A stretch of 64,000 bases of DNA, from the NCBI RefSeq assembly GCF_014199305.1, contig NZ_JACIJK010000006.1, positions 124,001 through 188,000 on the forward strand, written 5' to 3'. The notes under the pieces were generated by a model, which worked only from the letters and a program-made list of their open reading frames with translations, searched no databases and was not told the origin of the DNA. Source of the DNA: Sphingomonas aerophila. Lineage in GTDB: Bacteria; Pseudomonadota; Alphaproteobacteria; Sphingomonadales; Sphingomonadaceae. The position numbers and the translations under genes were made by a program. Below, in pieces: positions 30,412 to 38,091 of this stretch; the stretch's first letter is position 1; each line of letters opens with the position of its first letter.

Positions 30412-32051
30412 GCGATGCTCCGTTTGCCCGGCCAGTCTTCAAGTTCAGCGTCCGGGAATGCTTCTTGCGCCGCCCGGACGAGGGGGGATGCCAGGATGGC
30501 CTGCCGCGTGGCCTCTGCGACGGTATCCTCGGCCTGACGAATGGTGGGGTCGCCGGGCTCGTCCGACAAGGTCACCTTCCACACCCGGCCGGTCAGCCCC
30601 TTCATGGCCACCGTCAGTTCGGTCAGCGTGTCGGCCGCGATCGGGCGACTGCCGCTCAGCACCAGTTCTGGCGGGGTATAGCGAACCAGGCGCGCGCCGT
30701 GCCGCAGGCGGGCCGCTAATGCGAGGTGGCCCGCATTGTCTAGCGCATCGACCATGCCGGGGAATGTCGCCGGCGTTGGATCCTCCGCTACCGGCTCTGC
30801 CTGTGGTGCGGGCGCAGTAGCTGGCGCCGGGGCTGCGGCACCGGGAATGGGTCCACCTGCCTGGATCCGTCGTGCAAGCTCGCCCGGATCGGGAAGCGTG
30901 GACGCGTGGATCGCGCGGAGCAGCGCCATCTCGGCCGCTTCGATCGGCAGCACCGCGCGCGCGACCTCATCATGTCCCTTCAGCAGCAGCTGCCACAGCC
31001 GGTGAAGGACAGGAAAGGACAGTCGCGCCGCCCAGTCTTCCCGCGCGGCGCGCTCCTCTTCCGACTGAGCGGGATCGGGCGCGGTGCCGACCTTCGCCAG
31101 CGTGATGCCGTGCACCGCCTCCAGCAGCGCGCGCATCACTGATTGCGGGTCGGTGCCGCCGTCATACTGCCGCCGAAGCCCGTCGAGCGCGACTGGCGCA
31201 TCGCTTGCCAGCACCGCTGTCAGGATCTGACGAACGGCACCGCGATCGGACAAGCCCAGCATTGCCCGCACGGCAACGGCGGTGATCCCGCCGCCTTCCA
31301 GTCCGGCGTGCGCGATCGCCTGGTCCAGGATCGACAATCCGTCGCGCGCCGATCCTTCGGCAGCGCGCGCGACCAATGCCAGTGCCGCGGGCTCGGCCTC
31401 CACCCCTTCCTTGTCGCACACTTCGGCGAAATGCTGGGCGAGCAGGTCGGCCGGGATGCGCCGCAGGTCGAAGCGCTGGCAGCGCGACAGGACGGTGATC
31501 GGAACCTTGTTCACCTCCGTCGTCGCGAGCAGGAACTTGACGTGCGCGGGCGGCTCCTCAAGCGTCTTCAGCAGCGCGTTGAACGCCGCCTTCGACATCA
31601 TGTGGACCTCGTCCACGATGTAGATCTTGTAGCGCGCGGAAACGGCGGCATAGCGCGACGCCTCCGTGATCTCGCGGACGTCGTCGATGCCGTTGTGGCT
31701 GGCAGCGTCCATCTCGATCACGTCGATGTGGCGGCCTTCGGCGATGGCGCGGCACGGTTCGCAGACACCGCATGGACCGATCGTCGGGCCGCCCTGCCCG
31801 TCCGGACCGATGCAGTTGAGCGCCTTCGCGATCAGGCGGGCGGTGGAGGTCTTTCCGACCCCGCGCACGCCGGTCATCAGGAACGCGTGCGCGATCCGGT
31901 CGCGCTTGATGGCGTTGCCGAGCGTCCGCACCATCGCGTCCTGCCCGATCAACTGAGCAAAGGTCTGCGGACGATATTTGCGGGCGAGAACGCGATACGC
32001 CTCCGGCCGGGCGGGCTGGGACGGTTCACCAAGGTCGAGGAAGTCGGCCAT
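30408..32051 (-). CDS. dnaX: DNA polymerase III subunits gamma and tau
   Basis: The 547-residue clamp-loader ATPase. The start MADFLDLGEPSQPARPEAYR leads into VLARKYRPQTFAQLIGQDAM, Walker A GVRGVGKTSTARLIAKALNC, zinc-binding cysteines CGVCEPCRAI, Walker B YIVDEVHMMS, sensor 1 LLATTEVNKVPITVLSRC and an Ala/Pro linker before the C-terminal tau region. The shorter C-terminal part than in E. coli (643 aa) is normal. I do not see a clear slippery heptamer for gamma formation. Longer frames to 32171 lack family sequence. The SRP RNA gene lies 224 nt upstream on the same strand. Confidence 0.96.
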   Translation of the reverse strand: MADFLDLGEPSQPARPEAYRVLARKYRPQTFAQLIGQDAMVRTLGNAIKRDRIAHAFLMTGVRGVGKTSTARLIAKALNCIGPDGQGGPTIGPCGVCEPCRAIAEGRHIDVIEMDAASHNGIDDVREITEASRYAAVSARYKIYIVDEVHMMSKAAFNALLKTLEEPPAHVKFLLATTEVNKVPITVLSRCQRFDLRRIPADLLAQHFAEVCDKEGVEAEPAALALVARAAEGSARDGLSILDQAIAHAGLEGGGITAVAVRAMLGLSDRGAVRQILTAVLASDAPVALDGLRRQYDGGTDPQSVMRALLEAVHGITLAKVGTAPDPAQSEEERAAREDWAARLSFPVLHRLWQLLLKGHDEVARAVLPIEAAEMALLRAIHASTLPDPGELARRIQAGGPIPGAAAPAPATAPAPQAEPVAEDPTPATFPGMVDALDNAGHLALAARLRHGARLVRYTPPELVLSGSRPIAADTLTELTVAMKGLTGRVWKVTLSDEPGDPTIRQAEDTVAEATRQAILASPLVRAAQEAFPDAELEDWPGKRSIA

Positions 32052-32239
32052 TACGGAGCCGATATAGGCGCGTGCCCCGCGAGAGTCACCGATCGTTGGT
32101 GGATTGTGACGGAGCAAGGGTTTGAGCCCGGTCACGCTCAGCTGCAGGCCCAATGGCCAGGCATGAGGCATAAGGGGTTAGGTGGCGAAGCCGCGTCGTC
32201 AGTCATCACTTTGCGACGCTGGCCGCGCTCGCCGGCGTG
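32052..32239. other. Spacer between dnaX start and SRP RNA terminator
   Basis: Non-coding spacer of about 190 nt on the 5' side of dnaX. It should contain the dnaX promoter on the minus strand. I see no conserved RNA or ORF that I can support. Confidence 0.35.
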
Positions 32240-32256
32240 GCGAGGCGCAGCCTCGC
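32240..32256 (-). terminator. Hairpin after the SRP RNA gene
   Basis: GCGAGGC-GCA-GCCTCGC is a perfect 7-bp hairpin with a 3-nt loop, 18 nt beyond the inferred 3' end of the SRP RNA on the minus strand. Confidence 0.5.
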
Positions 32257-32274
32257 TCTCGCTGGCTGCACGGT

Positions 32275-32363
32275 GGGAACCGGAACGACCCGTGGCGAAA
32301 TCGTTGTGGCTGCTGCCTTCCGGCCCTGACCAGGTTGGCGACGACCACGTCCGCCCGGCTCCC
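32275..32363 (-). ncRNA. ffs: Small SRP RNA (4.5S RNA)
   Basis: The minus strand contains the diagnostic domain IV hairpin, CAGGGCCGGAAGGCAGCAGC, with the GGAA tetraloop and the Ffh-binding internal loops. The outer ends GGGAGCCGG and CCGGTTCCC pair over 9 bp (one G-U), which sets the core at about 89 nt. It forms the particle with Ffh (5.5-6.9 kb). Its place just upstream of dnaX is common in proteobacteria. Ends may differ by several bases. Confidence 0.92.
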
Positions 32364-32401
32364 GCGCGCTATATGGCGAAGCCGGGCGGTGTGATCAAGC
32401 G

Positions 32402-32635
32402 TCAGTAACGGTTACGGACGCGGCGGCACACCCGCTCACGATGACCATGGCGGCGCTCGGTGTGGCACATGGTGCGATAACGCGCGCGATTGTGGAAGCG
32501 GCGGTCGTTGTGGCGAACCACCGTACGCTCACGCACGATCACCCGCTCCTGAGCGGCCGCGGGGGTCGCGATCGCGATCGGCGCCAGACCCGTCAGCATC
32601 GTCAGGCCGGCAGCGGCCAAGGCAATCAACTTCAT
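32402..32635 (-). CDS. Small secreted basic protein A
   Basis: A 77-residue protein with an N-terminal signal peptide (MKLIALAAAGLTMLTGLAP, cleavage likely after TPAAA) and a short, very basic mature part rich in Arg and His (RERTVVRHNDRRFHNRARY) ending in two cysteines (MCHTERRH, VCRRVRNRY). GAGGAG lies upstream of ATG 32635. The next gene upstream encodes a similar pre-protein with the same start MKLIA and the same paired-cysteine C-terminus, so these two look like paralogues. Function unknown. Confidence 0.6.
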   Translation of the reverse strand: MKLIALAAAGLTMLTGLAPIAIATPAAAQERVIVRERTVVRHNDRRFHNRARYRTMCHTERRHGHRERVCRRVRNRY

Positions 32636-32655
32636 TTCACTCTCCTCTTGTGAAC

Positions 32656-32988
32656 TTAATAAACGCGGAAGCAGCGGCGGACGGGGCCGTAATATCCCGG
32701 GCGCAGGCGGCACACGACGCGCGGCCGGTGATAGCCGCCGCCGTACCCGCGGTAACCACGCGGGCCGCCATAACCGTAGTCGCCGCGGAACCCGTGGCGC
32801 CCGCCGCGATAGGCGTAGCGGTTGCCGCCACGGTAACCATGGTCGCGAGAGCCCCGATCGTGGCCGCGGTCACCATAGCCATGGCTGCCCCGGTCATAAC
32901 CGTACCCGTACCGCTGCGCCTCCGCCGGCACTGCACCCAGCGTTCCCGCAGCAAGGGCACCGACGCCCAACATCGCGATCAGCTTCAT
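32656..32988 (-). CDS. Small secreted Gly/Tyr/Arg-rich protein B
   Basis: A 110-residue protein with a signal peptide (MKLIAMLGVGALAAGTLGAV, cleavage likely after PAEA) and a low-complexity mature part of Gly, Tyr, Arg and Asp (GYDRGSHGYGDRGHDRGSRD), ending VVCRLRPGYY and RRCFRVY with two cysteines. It is 20 nt upstream of protein A and on the same strand. Such composition suggests an extracytoplasmic structural or nucleic-acid/polysaccharide-binding role, but this is a guess. GGAGTGTGGG precedes the ATG. Confidence 0.62.
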   Translation of the reverse strand: MKLIAMLGVGALAAGTLGAVPAEAQRYGYGYDRGSHGYGDRGHDRGSRDHGYRGGNRYAYRGGRHGFRGDYGYGGPRGYRGYGGGYHRPRVVCRLRPGYYGPVRRCFRVY

Positions 32989-33115
32989 GATCCCACACTC
33001 CTCTCTACGCACCCGTTCGCTGACGGGCATGAGGACAATCTGAGAGCCCCGCCATGCACACGGCCTGAACTCGTTGTTGTGAGAACGTCAGCTTGGCTGC
33101 CGCTGTTCCCTGGCT

Positions 33116-33424
33116 TTAGCCGGGAATGCGGACCGTGATCGCGCCGACCTGTGCGGTCAGTCGCACCTGGCAGGCGAGCCGGCTGGTCCGGGTCGCGTTG
33201 GGGGCGAGGTCAAGCAGGTCTTCTTCTTCCGCGCTCGCGGCGGGGAGGCGCGCGAAATCGGCGGCGTCGACCACGACGTGGCAGGTCGCGCAGGCAAGGT
33301 CGCCATCGCAGGTGCCCTCCAGCGGCTGTCCCGCGGCTTGCGCCACGTCGAGCAGGCGCGCGCCCTCGATACCATGTGCGTGCGTCTCACGCCCGTCCAT
33401 GCCCAGAAATGTGACGAGGATCAT
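33116..33424 (-). CDS. [2Fe-2S] adrenodoxin-type ferredoxin
   Basis: A 102-residue plant/adrenodoxin-type ferredoxin. The cluster cysteines are in EGTCDGDLACATCHVVV and, near the C-terminus, RLACQVRL. EEEDLLDLA is the acidic partner-binding segment typical of adrenodoxins and Isc ferredoxins. The start overlaps the stop of a cysteine desulfurase gene by 4 nt, so it probably supplies electrons for Fe-S cluster or related sulfur chemistry. Confidence 0.93.
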   Translation of the reverse strand: MILVTFLGMDGRETHAHGIEGARLLDVAQAAGQPLEGTCDGDLACATCHVVVDAADFARLPAASAEEEDLLDLAPNATRTSRLACQVRLTAQVGAITVRIPG

Positions 33425-34512
33425 GCGGCCACTCGCTGCCGTGCCGCTGCCTGAACAAGCCGATCGAGTGCCTGGGCGAGGTCATTCGCATTGGTATAGC
33501 GCCCAAACCCCAGGCGAATGGACGAACGCGCCTCCGCATCCGGCAGCCCCAGCGCGCGCAGCACATGGCTCGGCCGACCCGAGCCGCTTGCACAGGCAGA
33601 GCCGGCGGAAAAGGCAATGTCGCGGCAATCCGACATCAGCCGGGCGACATCCAGCCCGGCCCGCCGCACGTTCAGATTGCCATGGTAGCGTTGATCGACG
33701 GACCCGTTGACCTGCCACTCACCCCCGAGCCGGTCCTGGGCGACAGCCCATAGGCGCTCGATATGCGCGCGGTCCGCCTCCGCCCGATGGCGCATGAGCG
33801 TCGCGGCGGCGCCGAACCCCGCGCACAGGGCCGGCGACAGCGTGCCCGAACGCCCTGCCGGCTCCTGCATGCCACCGTGAAGCAACGGATCGATCTGCAC
33901 GCCGTCCCGTATCCACAATGCGCCAATGCCCTTGGGGCCATGCAACTTGTGCGCGGATACAGCGATCAGGTCGCAATCATCCGGGATCGGCACGCGGCCA
34001 TAGCCCTGCACCGCATCGCACAAGAACAGCGCGCCTGCCGCCCGAGCCAGCCCCGCCAGCGCGGCGACCGGCTGCACCACGCCGACCTCGTTGTTGACCA
34101 GCATGGCCGCGACCAGGCCAGTGCCGGGCCGGATAGCGGCTTCCGCTCTCGCCAGGTCCACCAGCCCGTCCCCACCGACCGGGAGAACGGTCAACTCGCG
34201 CCCTAGCCGTGCCTCGGCCGTAGCCGTGTCGAGAACGGCCGCGTGTTCGGTGCTAAGCGTGACGATCGGCCCGGTCGTGCCCTTGATCGCCCAGTTCAGG
34301 GCCTCCGTCGCGCCGCTCGTCCAGGTGACCTGCCCGCCGGACGGTAGCAGAGTGGCCACCGCGTCGCGGGCTACCTCCACCGCAGCGCGAGCACGCCGCC
34401 CCTCACGATGGGGTGAATGCGGGTTGGCGAAGTTGTCGCGTAGCCAGGGCAGCATCGCGTCCAACGCTTCGGGCGCCAGTGGGGTGGTCGCCTGATAGTC
34501 GAGATAGGCCAT
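33421..34512 (-). CDS. Cysteine desulfurase (NifS/IscS-like), copy 1
   Basis: A 363-residue PLP enzyme that removes sulfur from cysteine. It begins MAYLDYQATTPLAPEALDAM; PLP lysine in VSAHKLHGPKGIGALW; catalytic cysteine loop in FSAGSACASGSGRPSHVL. ATG 34512 is 10 nt after the stop of the second desulfurase gene; GTG 34560 is an overlapping alternative that would add 16 residues not seen in the family. It is followed by the ferredoxin with a 4-nt overlap. Order desulfurase 2, desulfurase 1, ferredoxin. Confidence 0.9.
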   Translation of the reverse strand: MAYLDYQATTPLAPEALDAMLPWLRDNFANPHSPHREGRRARAAVEVARDAVATLLPSGGQVTWTSGATEALNWAIKGTTGPIVTLSTEHAAVLDTATAEARLGRELTVLPVGGDGLVDLARAEAAIRPGTGLVAAMLVNNEVGVVQPVAALAGLARAAGALFLCDAVQGYGRVPIPDDCDLIAVSAHKLHGPKGIGALWIRDGVQIDPLLHGGMQEPAGRSGTLSPALCAGFGAAATLMRHRAEADRAHIERLWAVAQDRLGGEWQVNGSVDQRYHGNLNVRRAGLDVARLMSDCRDIAFSAGSACASGSGRPSHVLRALGLPDAEARSSIRLGFGRYTNANDLAQALDRLVQAAARQRVAA

Positions 34513-34522
34513 GCCGTGGGTA

Positions 34523-35590
34523 TCAGGCCGCAAAGCGGCTGGTTGCGCGGGCAATGCCACGCCAGGCCGCGATCAGGGCGTCGACCTCCTCGATACTCGT
34601 GCCGCGACCGAAGCTGACACGGATGACCTCTCGCCCCGCCTCCTCCGAATAGCCGAGCGCGGCCAGCACATGGCTGGGCTTCAGACTGCCGCTCGCGCAC
34701 GCGCTACCGGCCGACACGGAGAAGCCGGCCAGGTCCAGCCGGATCAGCTGCGCCGTGGATGGCGTGCCCGGCAGTCGGTACGATCCGATCGCGGGGTGGC
34801 GCGGCGACCCGCCCGCAACAACTTCGCCCCCCGACCGCGCGAGCGCATCGTCGAGTCGCGCGCGGAGCATTGCCCAGTTCTCCACCGGCTCAGGCTCCGC
34901 CAGCGCCGCCGCATAGCCGAGCACGCCCGGAAGGTTCTCGGTCCCGCCACGATAGCCGCGCTCCTGCCCGCCGGACGGTCGCAACAGCGCGAGGTCTCGG
35001 ACGAGCAGCGCGCCTACTCCGGGCGGCCCGCCGCGCTTGTGGGCGGAAAGCGCCACCATGTCGGCGCCGGCAACCGACTCGGCTTCGCTCGCCGGCATCT
35101 GCGCCGCATCGACAAGCAGGTGGCACCCAGCCGAATGTGCTGCCTCCGCCAACGCCGCGACCGGCTGGCGTACCCCTGTCTCGCTATTTGCCCATTGCAC
35201 TCCCACCAGCGTGCCTGCCGGTAATGCGGCAACGCTGTTCACATCGAGCAACCCGTCCCGACCGACCGGCAGCACCCGCGCGCCCTCGCCCGCCGCCCGG
35301 ATCGCCGCGTCATGCTCCACCGCGCTGATCGCGATTGCACCCGCCGTGTTCCGCCCGAGCGCGATAGCGAGCGATTCGCTGGCGCCGCTGGTGAACAGCA
35401 CCTCGCCGGGCCAACCATGCGCGGCGGCGACCTGCGCCCTTGCCTCTTCCAGCGCTGCACGCGCGGCCCGACCCTCGCCATGGGGACTGGACGGATTGGC
35501 CCAGCGCGCCATGCCGTCCAGCACGGCTGCGCGTGCCCTCTCGGTCATCGGCGTGGTGGCGGCGTGGTCAAGATAGGTGCGGGGCGGCAA
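34523..35590 (-). CDS. Cysteine desulfurase (NifS/IscS-like), copy 2
   Basis: A class V aminotransferase-fold enzyme, about 355 residues. It shows TYLDHAATTPMTERARAAVL, LFTSGASESLAIALGRN, PLP lysine in LSAHKRGGPPGVGALLV and the loop VSAGSACASGSLKPSHVL. It differs clearly from the neighbour (KRGGP in place of KLHGP), so this is not a recent duplication. The start is uncertain: TTG 35590 gives the family N-terminus; TTG 35632 is possible. A TATATA box at about 35618 on either strand suggests a promoter shared with the divergent hydrolase gene. Confidence 0.87.
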   Translation of the reverse strand: MPPRTYLDHAATTPMTERARAAVLDGMARWANPSSPHGEGRAARAALEEARAQVAAAHGWPGEVLFTSGASESLAIALGRNTAGAIAISAVEHDAAIRAAGEGARVLPVGRDGLLDVNSVAALPAGTLVGVQWANSETGVRQPVAALAEAAHSAGCHLLVDAAQMPASEAESVAGADMVALSAHKRGGPPGVGALLVRDLALLRPSGGQERGYRGGTENLPGVLGYAAALAEPEPVENWAMLRARLDDALARSGGEVVAGGSPRHPAIGSYRLPGTPSTAQLIRLDLAGFSVSAGSACASGSLKPSHVLAALGYSEEAGREVIRVSFGRGTSIEEVDALIAAWRGIARATSRFAA

Positions 35591-35673
35591 GGTCGTTCCA
35601 ATTCGGCTCGGCTCCCCTATATAGCGGCGCAATCCGGCGGGTTCGACCCGCTGCCGCTATTCTAAGGTTCGCC

Positions 35674-36330
35674 ATGCCTGAAGTCATTTTTCCCGGCCCG
35701 GAAGGGCGCCTGGAAGGTCGTTTTGCTCCTGCCCCCCGTCCGCGCGCGCCAGTCGCGATGATCCTGCATCCGCACCCGTCTTCCGGGGGCACGATGAACA
35801 ATCGCCTGGTGCAGGAGCTCTACAAGACCTTCCAGCGCCGCGGCTTCGCCACGCTGCGCTTCAATTTCCGCGGCGTCGGAAAAAGCCAGGGCGTGTTCGA
35901 CAACGGCGTCGGCGAGCTGTCGGATGCGGCAAGCGCGCTCGACTGGGTGCAGAGCTTCCACCCCGAAGCGTCGTCGACCTGGATCGCAGGCGTCAGCTTT
36001 GGCGCGTGGATCGGCATGCAGTTGCTGATGCGCCGGCCGGAGATTCGCGGCTTTATCTCGATCGCGCCGCCCGCGAACATGTACGACTTCACCTTCCTAG
36101 CCCCCTGCCCGTCATCGGGCATCATCATCCAGGGCGAAGCGGACGAGGTGGCAACCCCGGCCGCGACCCAGAAGCTGGTCGACAAGCTGCGGACGCAGAA
36201 GCACATCACCATCCATCACGATACGATCCCCAAGGCCAATCACTTCTTCGAGCATGAAACGCCCGAGCTGATGGCCTCGGTGGACAAGTACCTGGACATG
36301 CGCCTGGACCCGAACTCACCCATCCGGTGA
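35674..36330 (+). CDS. Alpha/beta hydrolase of unknown substrate
   Basis: A 218-residue single-domain alpha/beta hydrolase related to the CocE/NonD-like and DUF group described for YfhR/YtmA-like proteins. Features: VAMILHPHPSSGGTMNNR with the oxyanion region, LRFNFRGVGKSQG, the nucleophile elbow AGVSFGAWIG (Ser), an Asp-containing GEADEVATP segment and the terminal His in KANHFFEH. Cytoplasmic, no signal peptide. AAGG lies 6 nt before ATG 35674. It is divergent from the cysteine desulfurase operon, and the shared gap has a TATATAG element. Confidence 0.83.
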   Translation: MPEVIFPGPEGRLEGRFAPAPRPRAPVAMILHPHPSSGGTMNNRLVQELYKTFQRRGFATLRFNFRGVGKSQGVFDNGVGELSDAASALDWVQSFHPEASSTWIAGVSFGAWIGMQLLMRRPEIRGFISIAPPANMYDFTFLAPCPSSGIIIQGEADEVATPAATQKLVDKLRTQKHITIHHDTIPKANHFFEHETPELMASVDKYLDMRLDPNSPIR

Positions 36331-36358
36331 GGTTGCCGCTGGCAATCGGGCGCGGGTG

Positions 36359-36685
36359 TCACCGCGCCCGCCTTGTCCCAGCCTCGCAATATTCCTGAAC
36401 CAGGTCTGCGATGCCGTCGCTTTCGGACCGGATATCACGGTGAAGCTGCGCCGTTTGCGGTGCCGCTGGCTTGTAGCGGGCCCGGTTTGCCACGATCGCG
36501 GCCGCGTACCAGCGGTTCAGATAAGCCCTGAACACCTCGCCCGCGCTGACGCAGGCGATTTGATGTGCCGGCCCGGCTGTGCGCGCTGCGCGTCACCCGA
36601 CGCGACCGGTCGAAAACAGCGCATACTTGAAGGTTTGATAGGCACGCAGCGCCGTCTCACGGCCGCTGCTCCAGGGGGGCAACAT
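36359..36685 (-). pseudogene. Decayed gene with one in-frame TGA
   Basis: On the minus strand ATG 36685 opens a frame of 30 codons (MLPPWSSGRETALRAYQTFK, then YALFSTGRVG) to a TGA at 36593-36595. The same frame then continues for 77 codons with protein-like sequence (AGEVFRAYLNRWYAAAIVAN, then SESDGIADLVQEYCEAGTRR) to a TGA at 36359. Composition on both sides of the internal stop looks coding, so this is probably a gene broken by a single substitution, or selenocysteine-like recoding, which is much less likely. Sequence at 36657-36755 (MSAPIALEALRGHQEPALGN) in another frame may be its frameshifted 5' part. I do not recognise the family. Confidence 0.5.
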
Positions 36686-36790
36686 CGCGTGACAGGTTGC
36701 CAAGCGCGGGTTCCTGATGCCCGCGTAGCGCCTCGAGGGCGATGGGGGCGCTCATTCCCCTGACGCTCCCCGGAAAGGCTTCAGCGAGCG

Positions 36791-36970
36791 TTACAGGGTC
36801 CAGATCGCCACATTGGCGAGCAGGACGACGGCCATGATCAACAGCAGCACGCCCTTCCTGGTATCGCGCCGGCGCAGCACCATCATGCCACCGCCGATCA
36901 GGCAGGCGAAAAAGCCGATCATCGCTATCGCGGGTGCCGCGGCCCCAAGGCCAGTAAAGTTCCCGCTCAT
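36791..36970 (-). CDS. 59-residue two-helix membrane protein
   Basis: ATG 36970, with GGGAG about 11 nt upstream, opens a 59-codon frame: MSGNFTGLGAAAPAIAMIGF, a loop VLRRRDTRKG and a second hydrophobic stretch VLLLIMAVVLLANVAIWTL. Two transmembrane helices with a positively charged loop between them are plain. It starts 21 nt after the dehydratase stop and may be in that operon. Family not recognised. Confidence 0.55.
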   Translation of the reverse strand: MSGNFTGLGAAAPAIAMIGFFACLIGGGMMVLRRRDTRKGVLLLIMAVVLLANVAIWTL

Positions 36971-36991
36971 CTCAGATGTCTCCCGGCCCGG

Positions 36992-37951
36992 TCATGACAG
37001 GACCCGCGCATATGCCGCCAGGTCGACATTGCCGCCCGACAGGATGATCAGCATCCCCGGCTCAGGCGCCACGCGCCCTGCCAGCAGCGCCGCAAGCGCA
37101 ACGGCGCCTCCCGGCTCCACCACCAGCCGCAACCGCTCCGCCGCCCAGCGCTGCGCCATCCGTACCTCCTCTTCGCTCACGGCGACACCGCGCGCGTCCC
37201 GGCGCGAGAGTACGTCAAAGGTGAGCGGAGAGACGCGCGTGGTCTGCAGCGAATCGCAGGCGGTCGGTGGCGGGTTGGGGCCCACCGGCTCTATCCAGCT
37301 TGCCTCAAGGCTGCGGCGCATATCGTCCCAGCCGTCAGGCTCCACAGCCGTGATCTGTGCCTCCCCAAGGCCCAGCGCTATGCCCGCAGCCAAGCCGCCG
37401 CCGCCGCAGGGCACAACGACGTGGGTGGGCTCACCCAGTCCCGCTGCCTCCATCTGCCGGCGCGCCTCGATCCCGGTCGACCCCTGCCCTTCGATGATCC
37501 ATGGGTCGTCAAAGCTCGGTACCAGGGTGGCCCCGCGCGCCTCGGCCAGACGCGCGGCGATCGCTTCGCGGCTTTCGGTCGCGCGATTATAATCGACCAC
37601 TTCGGCCCCGAGCGCGAGCGTGCCTTCACGCTTGGCCCGCGGCGCATCGGCCGGCATCACGATCGTCGCCTGCATGCCGAGCCGCCGGGCGGCCCAGGCT
37701 ACTCCCTGCGCGTGATTGCCGCTGGAAAAGGCGACCACACCCCGCGCCCGCGCCTGGTCATCGAGGGCAGTCAGCCGGTGCCACGCCCCCCGGATCTTGA
37801 AGGCGCCGATCGGCTGCAGGCATTCTGCCTTGAAAGCGACCGTTATCCCCTTGATCTCGGCCGTGAACAGCGGCGTCGGCGGCAGTATCGCAGCCACCTT
37901 TGCCGCCGCGTCGCGTACCCCGGCCCGGGTCGGCTGTCGCACGATTGTCAC
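36992..37951 (-). CDS. PLP-dependent threonine/serine dehydratase
   Basis: A 319-residue fold-type II PLP enzyme. PLP lysine in QPIGAFKIRGAWHRL, the substrate loop SSGNHAQGVAWAA, and the phosphate-binding VVPCGGGGLAAGIAL are present; no C-terminal ACT regulatory domain, so it is the catabolic/short type (TdcB- or serine-racemase-like) and not the biosynthetic IlvA. It would deaminate threonine to 2-oxobutyrate or serine to pyruvate. It is divergent from the ornithine decarboxylase leader. Confidence 0.9.
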   Translation of the reverse strand: MTIVRQPTRAGVRDAAAKVAAILPPTPLFTAEIKGITVAFKAECLQPIGAFKIRGAWHRLTALDDQARARGVVAFSSGNHAQGVAWAARRLGMQATIVMPADAPRAKREGTLALGAEVVDYNRATESREAIAARLAEARGATLVPSFDDPWIIEGQGSTGIEARRQMEAAGLGEPTHVVVPCGGGGLAAGIALGLGEAQITAVEPDGWDDMRRSLEASWIEPVGPNPPPTACDSLQTTRVSPLTFDVLSRRDARGVAVSEEEVRMAQRWAAERLRLVVEPGGAVALAALLAGRVAPEPGMLIILSGGNVDLAAYARVLS

Positions 37952-37984
37952 CTTTTATCTCCTGACCCTGATTCATTGCTTTAC

Positions 37985-38091
37985 AGGGGGGTACCCCAAT
38001 CCTATGTGCGCCGTCCGCTGCCCCATGGGACTTCCAACCGCAAGGCAGCTTCTGAACGTCGTCGCCGCAAGGCACTTGGAGGTCCCTTGAA
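37985..38091 (+). promoter_or_regulatory. Structured leader of ornithine decarboxylase (candidate speF-type RNA)
   Basis: GGGACTTCCAA (38027-38037) can pair with TTGGAGGTCCC (38076-38086), an 11-bp helix with one G-U that buries GGAGG, the ribosome-binding site of the decarboxylase. A competing helix GCTGCC/GGCAGC (38017-38022 with 38043-38048) uses flanking sequence, and GGGGTACCCC is a further palindrome at the 5' side. A leader RNA upstream of ornithine decarboxylase genes (speF motif) is known in alphaproteobacteria; I could not compare with it, so the match is a proposal. Confidence 0.55.
38004..38090 (+). CDS. 28-residue upstream ORF in the ornithine decarboxylase leader
   Basis: ATG 38004 opens MCAVRCPMGLPTARQLLNVV, ending AARHLEVP, with stop TGA at 38088-38090, one base before the decarboxylase TTG. 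The ORF runs straight through both halves of the SD-masking helix, so translating ribosomes would open or hold it. In enterobacteria the SpeFL arrest peptide senses ornithine upstream of speF; a similar role is inferred from position only, and the peptide is not obviously related. Confidence 0.42.
   Translation: MCAVRCPMGLPTARQLLNVVAARHLEVP

Noticed and set aside
30408-32051. Programmed frameshift for the gamma subunit in dnaX
   Set aside because: No A-AAA-AAG-type slippery heptamer with a following stem-loop was found by eye.
31143-32408. 421-codon plus-strand frame opposite dnaX
   Set aside because: Antisense to conserved dnaX motifs and across the SRP RNA gene; no recognisable protein features.
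36356-36763. Plus-strand frame over the decayed gene
   Set aside because: Pro/Arg/Ala-rich with no ribosome-binding site; the minus strand shows more convincing protein-like sequence.
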